Source: Nostoc sp. JL34 (GTDB taxonomy: Bacteria > Cyanobacteriota > Cyanobacteriia > Cyanobacteriales > Nostocaceae). From it: a stretch of DNA of 64,000 nt. Within the stretch, counting starts at the first letter, position 1. Every line of letters begins with the position of its first letter. The position numbers and the translations under genes are program-made. Location of the stretch: NCBI RefSeq assembly GCF_017114945.1, contig NZ_JABXKQ010000015.1:1-64000 (forward strand), written 5' to 3'. Positions 49,876-60,700 of this stretch are shown here, in pieces. Under the pieces are notes generated by a model, which made no database searches, was not told the DNA's origin, and saw only the letters and a list, made by a program, of their open reading frames with translations.

Positions 49876-49901
49876 TAAGTAAACAAAGAAGAGAAAAAAC
49901 T

Positions 49902-50072
49902 ATGTACACCACCACTAACGAAGACGGCATTCTCAACAACTATGCAGCAGAACCCCAGATGTACTACGCTGAGTACCCAGCAATTTGGGAACAACGTAAA
50001 TACGTTATACAAAGTGTTTTTGCCACTTTAATCGTCACCACTTTAGTTTTAGTTGGTTTGAGTGTTAGCTAA
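49902..50072 (+). CDS. Ssl1498 family light-harvesting-like protein
   Basis: MYTTTNEDGILNNYAAEPQMYYAEYPAIWEQRKYVIQSVFATLIVTTLVLVGLSVS. Confidence 0.85.
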   Translation: MYTTTNEDGILNNYAAEPQMYYAEYPAIWEQRKYVIQSVFATLIVTTLVLVGLSVS

Positions 50073-50128
50073 GATTTTTTGATTTCAACTATCGCGGTAT
50101 CTCATCGTTAATCTCACTTCTCGACTTT

Positions 50129-50156
50129 ACCTCGGCTAAATTAGCCGGGGTTTTTT
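50129..50156 (+). terminator. Rho-independent-like terminator
   Basis: CCTCGGCTA aat TAGCCGGGG TTTTTT. Confidence 0.8.
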
Positions 50157-50290
50157 GTGTTTTATGTATCCCAAACAGTGAGTACTTTATTGCGTTGTAA
50201 AATAACAAGCCTAGTCTGTCGCAGGCATCGCCTGACAACAAACCACTGGTCAGCCATAAAATAAAGACAAATCAATAAAAGGGGGTGTTT

Positions 50291-50717
50291 ATGGCAACCC
50301 AACTCGGTGAAGCTAAATCTTCAACAGAACTGGTAATATCTTGGGAAGCATTGCCCGCAGATTTTCACTTAGAGGATGAACCAGTGGAAAATACAGGTCA
50401 GCCACTATTGGCTGGTACTTTGCGCGAAAGCCTTGAGATCAGTGGTTTCATCAGAATTTTACCAACTCGAAAACAGGCGCTACGAGTTAAAGCAACCTGA
50501 TGAAAATGGTCGTCATTGGATTGATTCAATGGGTTTATTTCTAGGAACTTGGCAAGGAACAAAAGAAGCCAGGACTGGTTACTGGTTGCGCTGGTGGGAT
50601 GAGGCAGGTAATTTGTTACTTTGGGCAGTGGAACAAATTGAACAGGAACACCAGCAAAAAGAACGGCTAATTGCCTATTTACAATCTCAAGGTATTGATC
50701 CAAATAATTTGCCATAG
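50291..50717 (+). pseudogene. Uma2 family protein, internally deleted and frameshifted
   Basis: N-terminal MATQLGEAKSSTELVISWEALPADFHLEDEPVENTGQPLLAGTLRESLEISGFI, then in another frame EFYQLENRRYELKQPDENGRHWIDSMGLFLGTWQGT..YWLRWWDEAGNLL. Confidence 0.8.
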
Positions 50718-50747
50718 CATATACAGACAAAATTCTCAAGTATTTGA

Positions 50748-51050
50748 GCACAAGCGCCTGAGTTTACAAAACGTACACGCCTAATTGTTGCGACTGACTA
50801 CGCTGCTGATGGTTTACGTAACTTAACGGTGACATTAGAAAAACACCAGAAAAATATTCCTCTTAGTTGGTTATCTTCGCACCTAGGTGGTGGTGAACAA
50901 GTGGGTGATTTAGAAAACCTGATTACCCGTAATAGCTACAACCTTTACGCTTACGAAGGAGTGGGGCATCATACAGAAATTCAAGCACGGGCGGAAAAGC
51001 TACTCGCAGAGAAAAAAGCAAGAGAGGAAAAAAAATTGTGTTTTTGCTGA
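50748..51050 (+). pseudogene. C-terminal fragment of an unidentified protein
   Basis: TKRTRLIVATDYAADGLRNLTVTLEKHQKNIPLSWLSSHLGGGEQVGDLENLITRNSYNLYAYEGVGHHTE..; stop upstream in frame at 50745, no start. Confidence 0.45.
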
Positions 51051-51118
51051 ATCAAAAACCAGAATTATTCGTCACTTAAACTATCAATTCCCTACCTATT
51101 TCTTCTGGAGGATGATTT

Positions 51119-51901
51119 ATGTCATCACAAATGCTGCGATTGATGTCTTTGGGTATTCTTGGCTTATCTTTGTGTCTGGGTAATTCCGCAGCAATGGCAC
51201 AATATGATTCTACTAGCGACGGTGTAGTAGTACCAACAGTACCATCAGGCGGCACATCAGCACCAGTCCCAATAGACACATCTACAGGCATACCACCTTC
51301 ACCCTCAGCTGACGGTACAACTCGATTTACCTGTCAGACTTACAATGGACAGTACACTGTCATGTATCAGCCACAAAGTCAACCAGGACAATTCTTTCCT
51401 TGGGCAGCACCTGCGGCTTTGGGCGGTGGTTGGGACGCACAAAGGCGTTGTGCAGCAATTGCTAGCCGTTTAGAACTTTATCGCCCAGATGGCTTACAAG
51501 AACTCCAGACAGCCGTAGAAAATAACGAAAATATTGTTTGCGTCACAACTGAAACTAACCCAACCTGTAGAATTGTGCTGACAGTCCCCCGTGGAAAAGA
51601 TCCCTATGTTATCCGCAATAGCATTTTTCAGAACTTGACTACTGCTGACAGTGGACAACAGACTATAGCCGTTAACACTTATGGCGATCGCAGTAGTGGA
51701 GGTAACGAAATATATAATTTAGGACGTACACTTCTAGGCAGTGGCAATAATCGGGTTAGTTCATCTAGAAGCGGGATTAATCTCAAACCTTTCCTTGATG
51801 CCAAAGATGGCGGTACCGGAAACAATTTGCGGAGTGGAGTAGCAATTCGTCGTCAGTCTCAGCCTAACTCTGTTCGCTTAAATCCTCGTAATTTCCGATA
51901 A
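51119..51901 (+). CDS. COP23-domain secreted protein
   Basis: Signal peptide; FTCQTYNGQYTVMYQP...FFPWAAPAALGGGWDAQRRCAAIASRLELYRPDGLQELQT. Confidence 0.8.
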   Translation: MSSQMLRLMSLGILGLSLCLGNSAAMAQYDSTSDGVVVPTVPSGGTSAPVPIDTSTGIPPSPSADGTTRFTCQTYNGQYTVMYQPQSQPGQFFPWAAPAALGGGWDAQRRCAAIASRLELYRPDGLQELQTAVENNENIVCVTTETNPTCRIVLTVPRGKDPYVIRNSIFQNLTTADSGQQTIAVNTYGDRSSGGNEIYNLGRTLLGSGNNRVSSSRSGINLKPFLDAKDGGTGNNLRSGVAIRRQSQPNSVRLNPRNFR

Positions 51902-51963
51902 GCGATAGTGGCTTTTAATACAAAATGACTTTCAAATAAAAAATATCCAACTACTTAATATGG

Positions 51964-51989
51964 GGCGGACATCTTGTCCGCCTTTTTTT
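51964..51989 (+). terminator. Terminator-like hairpin
   Basis: GGCGGACA tct TGTCCGCC TTTTTTT. Confidence 0.7.
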
Positions 51990-52448
51990 ATGGGCGAGGG
52001 AGAACCCATAGCAAATATTTGTTGTTTTAACCTTTTGCTAGCTGTTTCTTAATATTACTGAGATAATTTGAGGTTGCTGAATATGGATTAATACTAGTAA
52101 ATTATGTAGTTTTTTACACTAATCAATGTTTTTTTGAGCGTGATCTTGCGATCGCTCAAAACATCAGTACAGCCTAATCCTCGAATGTAAAATTCATCTT
52201 TGCATTCAACATTTTTTGCTGGCAAAAAAATGGCATTTACATTCCCAAGTATCCGCGCTCCCAGATTTTGACAAATAGAATCTACATCTATCCTAATTCT
52301 CATTATTTAGGAAGCTAAGTACAAACTTTGAAGGCTGCTTGTTTTTAGGAATTGCACCAATAATTCTTCTACAGATGTCTTCACGGTGAAATCCTTCAAG
52401 TTAGATTTACTACACAAAACTTCTTCAGTAAAAACACACTATTTATTT

Positions 52449-55400
52449 ATGGCATCAACAATTCTTACTCCTGGCGATATAGCACTTATTGGTTACATTA
52501 ATAACGGTAGCCCTGACTCCTTTTCTTTTGTCAACCTAGCGCCTATTGGTTCAGGTACAGTCATTTACTTCACTGATAACGGCTGGACAGGTTCAGGATT
52601 TAGGGGAGTGAGTAGCACTGATGCTGATGGTAGTGAGAACTTAATCAAATTCACTGCTAATGTTGACCTCCCTACTGGTACAGTTATCCGCAGCATTGAT
52701 ACCTCCTCACCCAATTTCACTTGGAGTAAATCGGGGTCAGTTGCACCACCTGCATCAGGCAGTTATGCGGATCTTTCATTTGCCCAAGGGACTGGCACAT
52801 CTGGCGGCGATCAAATTATTGCTGTGCAATCCACAGGTACAAGCCCGTTACTATCAGATTTTACAGCTATCTCTCAAATTGACTACACTGGTGCATTTGA
52901 AGATGCAACCACTTCCAATACTGGTAATGTAGCACCGGGGTTATCTCAAGCTGGTAACACAGCAGTTCTGTTCAATAACTCGGCGACTTATGCAGCATTC
53001 AATCTTAATACACTCAGTAGTGGTACTAAAGCTGATTGGTTAGCGGCAATCAATAATGCCGCTAACTGGACTTTTGCCAGTAATACTACTTTACCGACTG
53101 GTAGTATTACTGTTTCTGGCGGTGCGGCTTCCCAACCAGACTTTACTATCAGTCAAACTGACTCTCCCGATCCGGTAATTGTTGGCAACCCCCTTACCTA
53201 TACGATCAGCGTAAATAACAGTGGTACTGCCAATGCCAGCGGCATTACAGTCCAATACACCTTGCCTAATGGTGTAACCTTTAACGGTACAACCGTTGCC
53301 AACGGCTTCACTGCTAGCGTATCTGGTGGTATCGTGACCTTTTCTGGTGGCAGTATTAATGCTGATAGTAATGCTACCTTGACTGTTAACGTCACCCCTA
53401 ATTCTCCGGGTACTCTCACCAGCGGCATCGCAACAGTAGACCCCAATAACACGATCGCTGAGAGCAACGAAACTAACAATACTGCCACTGCAATTACTAC
53501 CACAGTTAATAATGTAGTGGTAGGACAAGCGCCAACTATTCAACTAGACACAGCCAGCACTACAGACTTGTTAGATGCTAACGGTGCTTTGTCTGCGACA
53601 GGGACGGGGGCAATTAGCGGCGTCATCGGCAATGTTAATGATCCGGCAAATACACTGGGCGTAAACTTTGCGATCGCTGACTCTGATACCCCTGTAGAAA
53701 ATTTGACCGTTACAGTTACAAGCAGTAATGCCGCAGTGGTTCCTAACGGCAATCTAACGCTGACGGGGACTGGAGTCAGCCGCAATCTGAAAATTAATCC
53801 TGTAGGTGTTGGTAATGCAAATATTACAGTAACCGTCAGTGATGGTGCTAGTACTGCTAATTATGCGATCGCTTATGCAGCATCGGCGAATAATGGTACT
53901 GCCACAACTCAATTTTTAACAGGTACGAGTGATGCTTCTACAGCTATTCCCGTGGGTGGCACATTTTTCTTAGAAGCCGATGACGAAAATCAAGTCTTGC
54001 GCCTCTATGATGACAGCAAGTCGGGACTGCCTGTAACTGGCTTTGACTTCACAAGTTCTCTAGGGCTTACCCAGACTGACGGTTCTGGCGTGTTACGAGA
54101 AGTGGATCTTGAAGCTTCTACCAAGGTAGGCAATCGCATTTTCTGGTTAGGGTCACAAAGCAATAGCGATGATGGGAAAAATCGTCCTAATCGCGATCGC
54201 ATTTTTGCCACAGACATCACTGGTACGGGAGCATCCACCACACTCAGTTATGTTGGTCGCTACAACTTTTTAAAGGAAGACATCATCAACTGGGATGTCA
54301 ATAACGGTCATGGTAAGGGAGCAAATTACTACGGCTTGGCTGCCAGTGCTGCAACTAATGTCGGCTCAAAGCAAGCGGACGGCTACAATATTGAAGGTTT
54401 GGAAATTGCCCCCGACAATACCACAGCCTATATTGCCTTCCGCGCCCCTCAAGTTCCCCTCTCTGGACGCTCCAACGCGCTCATCGTTCCCGTTACCAAC
54501 TTTGCTAGCCTGATATCAGCTAGCGGTGGTGGTGTTCAAGGCTCGGCACAATTTGGCGCTCCTATAGAATTAGATTTAGGTGGTCGAGGTATTCGAGAAA
54601 TTCGCAAGAATGCCAATAACCAGTATGTGATTATTGCTGGCCCAGCAGGAGACGCAGGAGCAGCCCCCAACGATTTTCGCCTCTACACTTGGGATGGCAA
54701 CCCCAACAGCAAACCGCAATTGCGGGCGGCAACATTCCCTGTCAGCTTCAACCCAGAAGGAATTATCACCATCCCTGATAACTTAACAAATACCTCTCAA
54801 ATTCAATTCGTCAGTGATGATGGCAACAGCGTTCTCTACAACGACGGTACAGCAGCCAAAGATTTATCAGAGAACAATTTCAAAAAGTTCCGCACCGATA
54901 GCATTACACTCGGCGCTGTAGTCTTCACTCCTCGCATTCATGACATCCAGGGTGCAGCTCATATCTCTCCATTAAACGGGCAAAAAGTCGCTGATGTAGC
55001 GGGAATTGTCACAGTCCTAAAATCTAATGGCTTTTATTTGCAAGACCCCAACCCAGATAGCGACGATCGCACCTCGGAAGGTATTTTTGTTTTTACCTCA
55101 TCAGCACCAACTGTGCAAGTGGGCGACTCTGTACTAGTTGGCGGTACGGTGAGCGAGTTCCGTCCTGGTGGTGCTACCAGTGCCAACCTGACTACTACAG
55201 AGATTATTAGCCCCACGATTGCCAAACTTTCCAGTGGTAATGTTTTGCCAACTGCCATAATTCTAGGTAATGGCGGCAGAACCATTCCAACGTCGGTAAT
55301 TGATAACGACACTACTGGTAATATCGAAACTGGAACAACCACCTTTGACCCTGCCCAAGATGGCATTGATTTCTACGAAAGCTTGGAAGCAATGCGAGTA

Positions 55401-57494
55401 CAGGTAAATAATCCTGTGGCAGTTAGTCCGACTAATTCTTTTGGGGAGATTTGGTTACTGGCAGACAATGGCGCAAATGCCACCGGACGCACAGCACGTG
55501 GTGGTGTCGCGATTAGTCCCAATGATTTCAATCCAGAGCGGATCCAAATTGATGATACTCTGTTTACTTCTGGTAGCTCACCGCAGGTTAACGTCGGTGC
55601 GACATTCAGCACGATTACAGGTGTGGTTGATTATAGTTTCAGCAACTACGAAGTTCTGCCCACCTCAGTAACAGTGACTTCTAACACGCTGACCAAGGAA
55701 GTTACTAATTTAACTCCCACCACTGACCAATTAACAGTTGCTACCTTCAACGTCGAAAACCTTGACCCCGGTGATGGTGCAACCAAGTTTAACAACCTTG
55801 CCAGCCGCATTGTTAATAATCTGAAATCACCAGATATCATTAGTCTCGAAGAAATTCAGGACAACAACGGGCCGACGAATGATAGCGTAGTTGATGCCAG
55901 CACCACCTTCCAAACATTAATTGATGCAATTACTGCTGCTGGTGGCCCCACATATCAATATCGCCAAATTAACCCAGTAGACGATACGAATGGTGGTGAA
56001 CCTGGTGGAAATATTCGAGTGGGTTTCTTGTTTAATCCCAATCGTGTCAACTTTGTAGATCGCCCCGGTGGTACTTCCACTTCTAACACCACAGTCAGCA
56101 ACGTTTCTGGTGTTCCTACAGTTTCTAATAGTCCTGGTTTGATTGACCCCACCAATTCCGCCTTTACTAGCAGTCGTAAGCCCTTAGTTGGTGAATTTAC
56201 TTTCAACGGTAAAACTGTTTATATAATTGGCAACCACTTTAATTCTAAAGGTGGCGACCAACCGCTATACGGGCCAAATCAACCGCCAACCCTCACTAGT
56301 GAAGTGCAACGTCAGCAACAAGCCACGGTGGTAAAAAACTTTGTTGAAAGTATTTTAGCAATCAACCCCAATGCCAATGTAGTAGTAGCGGGTGACTTAA
56401 ATGACTTTGAGTTCTCCAACCCCGTCAGCATTTTAGAAAGCGCTGGACTGACTTCCCTAATTAAAACCCTGCCTCAAAATGAGCGTTACACCTACAACTT
56501 TGAAGGTAACGCCCAAACCCTTGACCACGTTTTAGTTAGTAACAACCTACGCAGCAAGCTAGATGGGTATGATGTAGTTCACGTCAACTCGGAATTTGCC
56601 GATCAGGATAGCGACCATGACCCTAGCGTGGCTCGGTTTAATCTGGCTAAAAACAATGCTCCCACAGTACAACCGCTTGACGACCAAATCATCTCTACTA
56701 ATAAACCCTTCTCTTTCAACGTCAGTAACAAATTTGCTGACATCGATCAAGGCGATACCCTCACCTACAGCGCTACAGGCTTACCCACTGGATCTAGTAT
56801 TGTTGCTAATACTGGTGTGATATCTGGTACTATCTCCCAAATTGGTATCTTCGGAGTCACAGTTACAGCTGCTGATGGCCAAGGCGGTAATGTTAGCGAT
56901 ACCTTTGACCTGACTGTTGCCAATAACAAGGCGACATCTGGCAACGATATCATCTTTGTCAGCGAACTTACTGGTTTGAACAAATACATAGTTAATGCTC
57001 TAGCTGGGAGCGATCGCGTCATCGGCACTAATAACAATGAGTTAATCGACGGTGGAGGAGGCAATGATTACCTTGATGGTAAGGGAAGCATAGATGTACT
57101 CCTTGGCGGCGATGGCAATGACACAATTTTAGGTGGACTTGGCAGTGACGCACTTTCTGGGGGCAATGGTAATGATCACCTGATTGGTTGGGGAGGTGGC
57201 ACAAACGAAATCGACCTGCTCAACGGCGATCAGGGTGCAGATACTTACGTCTTAGGTGATGCCGCTTCAGTTTTCTATACCAATTCTCGCAACAGTGACT
57301 ACGCCGATATTGTCAACTTCCAAGTAAACGATCAGATTCAGCTTAAGGGAGTTGCTAACAATTACTCACTAGGGTCAGTTAGATCGGCTGTAGGCATTTT
57401 CACTAACAATGGAGCAGAATTGATTGCTGTTGTGGAAAACGGGTTAAACCGCAATACCAATTTGGCAACAGATACTCGTTTCGTCTTTGTTTAA
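52449..57494 (+). CDS. ExeM/NucH-type extracellular endonuclease with CARDB-like, EEP and RTX domains
   Basis: CARDB-like (PDFTISQTDSPDPVIVGNPLTYTISVNNSG), EEP nuclease (LTVATFNVENLDPGDGATKF..GDLNDFEFSNP..LDHVLVS..SDHDPSVARF), Ca-binding GGxGxD repeats at the C-terminus. Confidence 0.88.
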   Translation: MASTILTPGDIALIGYINNGSPDSFSFVNLAPIGSGTVIYFTDNGWTGSGFRGVSSTDADGSENLIKFTANVDLPTGTVIRSIDTSSPNFTWSKSGSVAPPASGSYADLSFAQGTGTSGGDQIIAVQSTGTSPLLSDFTAISQIDYTGAFEDATTSNTGNVAPGLSQAGNTAVLFNNSATYAAFNLNTLSSGTKADWLAAINNAANWTFASNTTLPTGSITVSGGAASQPDFTISQTDSPDPVIVGNPLTYTISVNNSGTANASGITVQYTLPNGVTFNGTTVANGFTASVSGGIVTFSGGSINADSNATLTVNVTPNSPGTLTSGIATVDPNNTIAESNETNNTATAITTTVNNVVVGQAPTIQLDTASTTDLLDANGALSATGTGAISGVIGNVNDPANTLGVNFAIADSDTPVENLTVTVTSSNAAVVPNGNLTLTGTGVSRNLKINPVGVGNANITVTVSDGASTANYAIAYAASANNGTATTQFLTGTSDASTAIPVGGTFFLEADDENQVLRLYDDSKSGLPVTGFDFTSSLGLTQTDGSGVLREVDLEASTKVGNRIFWLGSQSNSDDGKNRPNRDRIFATDITGTGASTTLSYVGRYNFLKEDIINWDVNNGHGKGANYYGLAASAATNVGSKQADGYNIEGLEIAPDNTTAYIAFRAPQVPLSGRSNALIVPVTNFASLISASGGGVQGSAQFGAPIELDLGGRGIREIRKNANNQYVIIAGPAGDAGAAPNDFRLYTWDGNPNSKPQLRAATFPVSFNPEGIITIPDNLTNTSQIQFVSDDGNSVLYNDGTAAKDLSENNFKKFRTDSITLGAVVFTPRIHDIQGAAHISPLNGQKVADVAGIVTVLKSNGFYLQDPNPDSDDRTSEGIFVFTSSAPTVQVGDSVLVGGTVSEFRPGGATSANLTTTEIISPTIAKLSSGNVLPTAIILGNGGRTIPTSVIDNDTTGNIETGTTTFDPAQDGIDFYESLEAMRVQVNNPVAVSPTNSFGEIWLLADNGANATGRTARGGVAISPNDFNPERIQIDDTLFTSGSSPQVNVGATFSTITGVVDYSFSNYEVLPTSVTVTSNTLTKEVTNLTPTTDQLTVATFNVENLDPGDGATKFNNLASRIVNNLKSPDIISLEEIQDNNGPTNDSVVDASTTFQTLIDAITAAGGPTYQYRQINPVDDTNGGEPGGNIRVGFLFNPNRVNFVDRPGGTSTSNTTVSNVSGVPTVSNSPGLIDPTNSAFTSSRKPLVGEFTFNGKTVYIIGNHFNSKGGDQPLYGPNQPPTLTSEVQRQQQATVVKNFVESILAINPNANVVVAGDLNDFEFSNPVSILESAGLTSLIKTLPQNERYTYNFEGNAQTLDHVLVSNNLRSKLDGYDVVHVNSEFADQDSDHDPSVARFNLAKNNAPTVQPLDDQIISTNKPFSFNVSNKFADIDQGDTLTYSATGLPTGSSIVANTGVISGTISQIGIFGVTVTAADGQGGNVSDTFDLTVANNKATSGNDIIFVSELTGLNKYIVNALAGSDRVIGTNNNELIDGGGGNDYLDGKGSIDVLLGGDGNDTILGGLGSDALSGGNGNDHLIGWGGGTNEIDLLNGDQGADTYVLGDAASVFYTNSRNSDYADIVNFQVNDQIQLKGVANNYSLGSVRSAVGIFTNNGAELIAVVENGLNRNTNLATDTRFVFV

Positions 57495-57768
57495 CGCAGA
57501 TTTAAGCAATCGCTCTTGAGGAAACTTGAGAGCGATCACTTGACTACAAGGCGTAGAGAAATTTATGAAAAAACGAACCGCATACCCCTTCGGGGAAGCA
57601 AGCTACGTGCAGCGTCTCGCAGAAAAGGGCGCAAAAGAATAAAAGTTTTAAAGAGTTCTTGCGTAAGTTCTAAAAGTGTTTGAAATGATGGCTTTTGCAA
57701 GAAACGTCTATTACTCACTCCCAATTTTCAAAGCATTCTCATATCTGAAATCTATCTCAGAATTAAAC

Positions 57769-60700
57769 ATGGTAACTACTAATACAATTCGCTTTTCCCA
57801 GTTCAACGCTTCTTTGAATCGGAACGCTGAAGGTCAGTTAGTCAGTGATTTATCTACCCCTGACAATGCTCAAGCAAAGGCGGTTGCTGAGATTATCCAG
57901 CGTAATAACCCGGATGTGTTGCTAATTAACGAGTTTGACTACTCCCCGGAGGCAGTTCAACTATTCCGACAAAATTATTTAGCCGTTAGCCAGAATGGTA
58001 CAACTCCTGTTGATTACCCCTACTTCTACATCGCTCCTTCAAATACAGGTATTGCTTCTGGGTTTGACTTAAACAACGACGGTACAGCGGTTACGACCCC
58101 AGGTGCAGCCGGATATGGCGATGATGCTTTCGGATTCGGGAATTTTCCTGGTCAATACGGGATATTGCTACTGTCTAAATATCCCATCGACACTGCCAAC
58201 GTCCGCACCTTCCAAAACTTCCTTTGGAAGGATATGCCCAACGCCTTGCTTCCCGATGATCCGACAACACCACAGCCAAATGATTGGTATTCTGAGAAGG
58301 AATTAGCAGTTCTCCGCCTCTCTTCTAAAAGTCACTGGGATGTACCCATCCAGGTAAACGGCGAGACAATTCACATTCTCGCCAGCCACCCCACACCCCC
58401 AACCTTTGATGGTGTGGAAGACCGCAACGGTAAGCGCAATCACGACGAGATCCGCTTTTGGGCAGACTATATTACCCCTGGTAAAGGTGATTACATCTAT
58501 GATGATGAAGATAAAACAGGTGGTATTGCTGCTGGGTCAAGCTTTGTAATTGTGGGCGATCAAAATGCTGACCCATTAGATGGTGACAGTTATGACAACG
58601 CTATCCGGCAATTATTCCAAAATCCTAATATTAATACTAATGTCATCCCTACTAGTCTGGGTGGCCCCCAACAAGCAGACTTACAAGCTGGTGCAAACGC
58701 TAGTCAAAATGGTAATCCTAGCTTTGATACCGCAGACTTTGCAGATACGACTCCCGGAAACCTGCGGACTGACTATGTGCTACCCTCATCTGACCTGACA
58801 ATTGCCAATTCAGGAGTATTTTGGCCTCTAAATACCGATTCCACGTTTTCTTTGGTAGGTACTTTTCCCTTCCCCAGTTCTGACCATCGTTTGGTGTTTG
58901 CAGATGTACAAGCTAGGCCAACTGAAGCAGGTAAAACCATTCCCAGTGTTGGATTTGTGGGGCAAACTACCTTCGTTACTGGCTTTATTCCTCCTGGCGC
59001 GGCGGGAACGGTAAATGGGGTACAAACTCCAGTGGGTGGACTTTCTGGTGTCACCTACGATGCTGTTAACAATCGCTATTACGCTATCTCAGACGATCGC
59101 TCCCAAGTTGCCCCTGCCCGTTTTTATACCTTTACTGCCGATTCTGGAGTGACTTTTACTAATGTTACTCCCCTAAAAGATACCAACGGCAATTTTTTTG
59201 CAACCAACAGCCTCGACACAGAAGGCATTGCTTTAACTAACAATGGCACAGTCTTCATCTCTTCAGAAGGCGAAGTTAATCCTACTGCTGGTCGCGTTAC
59301 CAATCCCTTTATTAAAGAGTTTTCGCTGACCACAGGGCAAGAAGTGGCATCGCTACCTGTTCCCAGCAAATTCCTACCAGTAGTTGAAGATACCAACAGC
59401 AACGGTATTGTCGATGCGGGTGATATGCAGATATCAGGTGTTTACAATAACTTAGCCTTTGAAAGCCTCACCATCACACCTGACCAGAAAACCCTATTCA
59501 CCGCCACTGAAAACGCACTGTCTCAAGATGGATTAAAGGCTTCACTCACAAGTGGCAGCCCTTCCCGGATTCTGCAATATAATCTGGTTACTGGACAACC
59601 AGAAAAAGAATACCTCTACATTACCGATGCGATTCCCGAAGCGCCCAACCCTAGCACAGGTTCAGCTGACAATGGTTTGGCAGACTTATTAGCGATCGAT
59701 AATCGTGGTACTTTCCTAGCGTTGGAACGTTCCTTTGCTCAAGGTGTAGGCAACACCATCAAAATCTACGAAGTTTCTTTGCAAGGTGCAACTGACATTA
59801 GTTTCTACGATTCTCTAAATAATTTGAGTGCTGAACAACTAGCAGCAATCAAACCCGCTCAAAAGCGCTTACTGTTGAATTTAACTGACCTGAATCTGCC
59901 AACTGATGCAAACCACCCGATTACAGGAGTGGATAACATTGAAGGTATTGCCTTCGGCTCCAAACTAGCAGATGGTCGTCAGTCGATTGTGCTGGTGAGT
60001 GACAACAACTTTGGTAGCACTCAATATACCCAAATCCTCACCTTGGGTGCAGACTTAGTTCCTACTGCTGCACCCACACTAGAAACTCGTCCTGCTTTAT
60101 TTGACGATGAAGATCCAGCACTACCTGCTGTAGATCAAAATGCTGATGCTGATGACCCTGCCATCTATGTCAATGCCACAAATGCAGCTGATAGTCTAGT
60201 CCTAACCTCAGTCAAAAATGCTGGATTGCGGGTTTATAACCTGTCTGGTAATTTATTGCAAACAGTTAATCCCGGTGGCATTCGCTACAACAACATTGAC
60301 CTGCAATACGGTTTTAAATTAGGCAATCAATCTATTGATATTGCTGTCGCTAGCGATCGCCAAAATGATAAACTAGCAATCTTCAAAATTAACCCCAACC
60401 CCAACACCCCCGGAGAATACCTGGAAGATATCACCGATAGCAATATTGCTACTATCTTCCAAGCATCACCTTTTGAACCTCCCTATTCCGCATCAACTCG
60501 CAGTTCTTACGGACTTACCTTATACCGTAGCTCCGTAACTAATGATTACTATGTCTTTACCAGTCGCCGCCAAACTGGAGATATAGCTCAATTCAAATTA
60601 ATCGACAAAGGTAATGGCCAAATTGGCGCGGAACTGGTGCGGGAGTTCACCATCCCTTCGCCCACTACAGCAGGGCGTTCTCCCCAAACAGAGGGTATGG

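Noticed and set aside
50285-50500. 71-aa ORF as an intact small protein
   Set aside because: It is the N-terminus of a Uma2 protein running out of frame at a deletion junction.
53091-53543. 150-aa and other minus-strand ORFs within the RTX genes
   Set aside because: Low-complexity complement of Thr/Asn/Gly-rich coding sequence.
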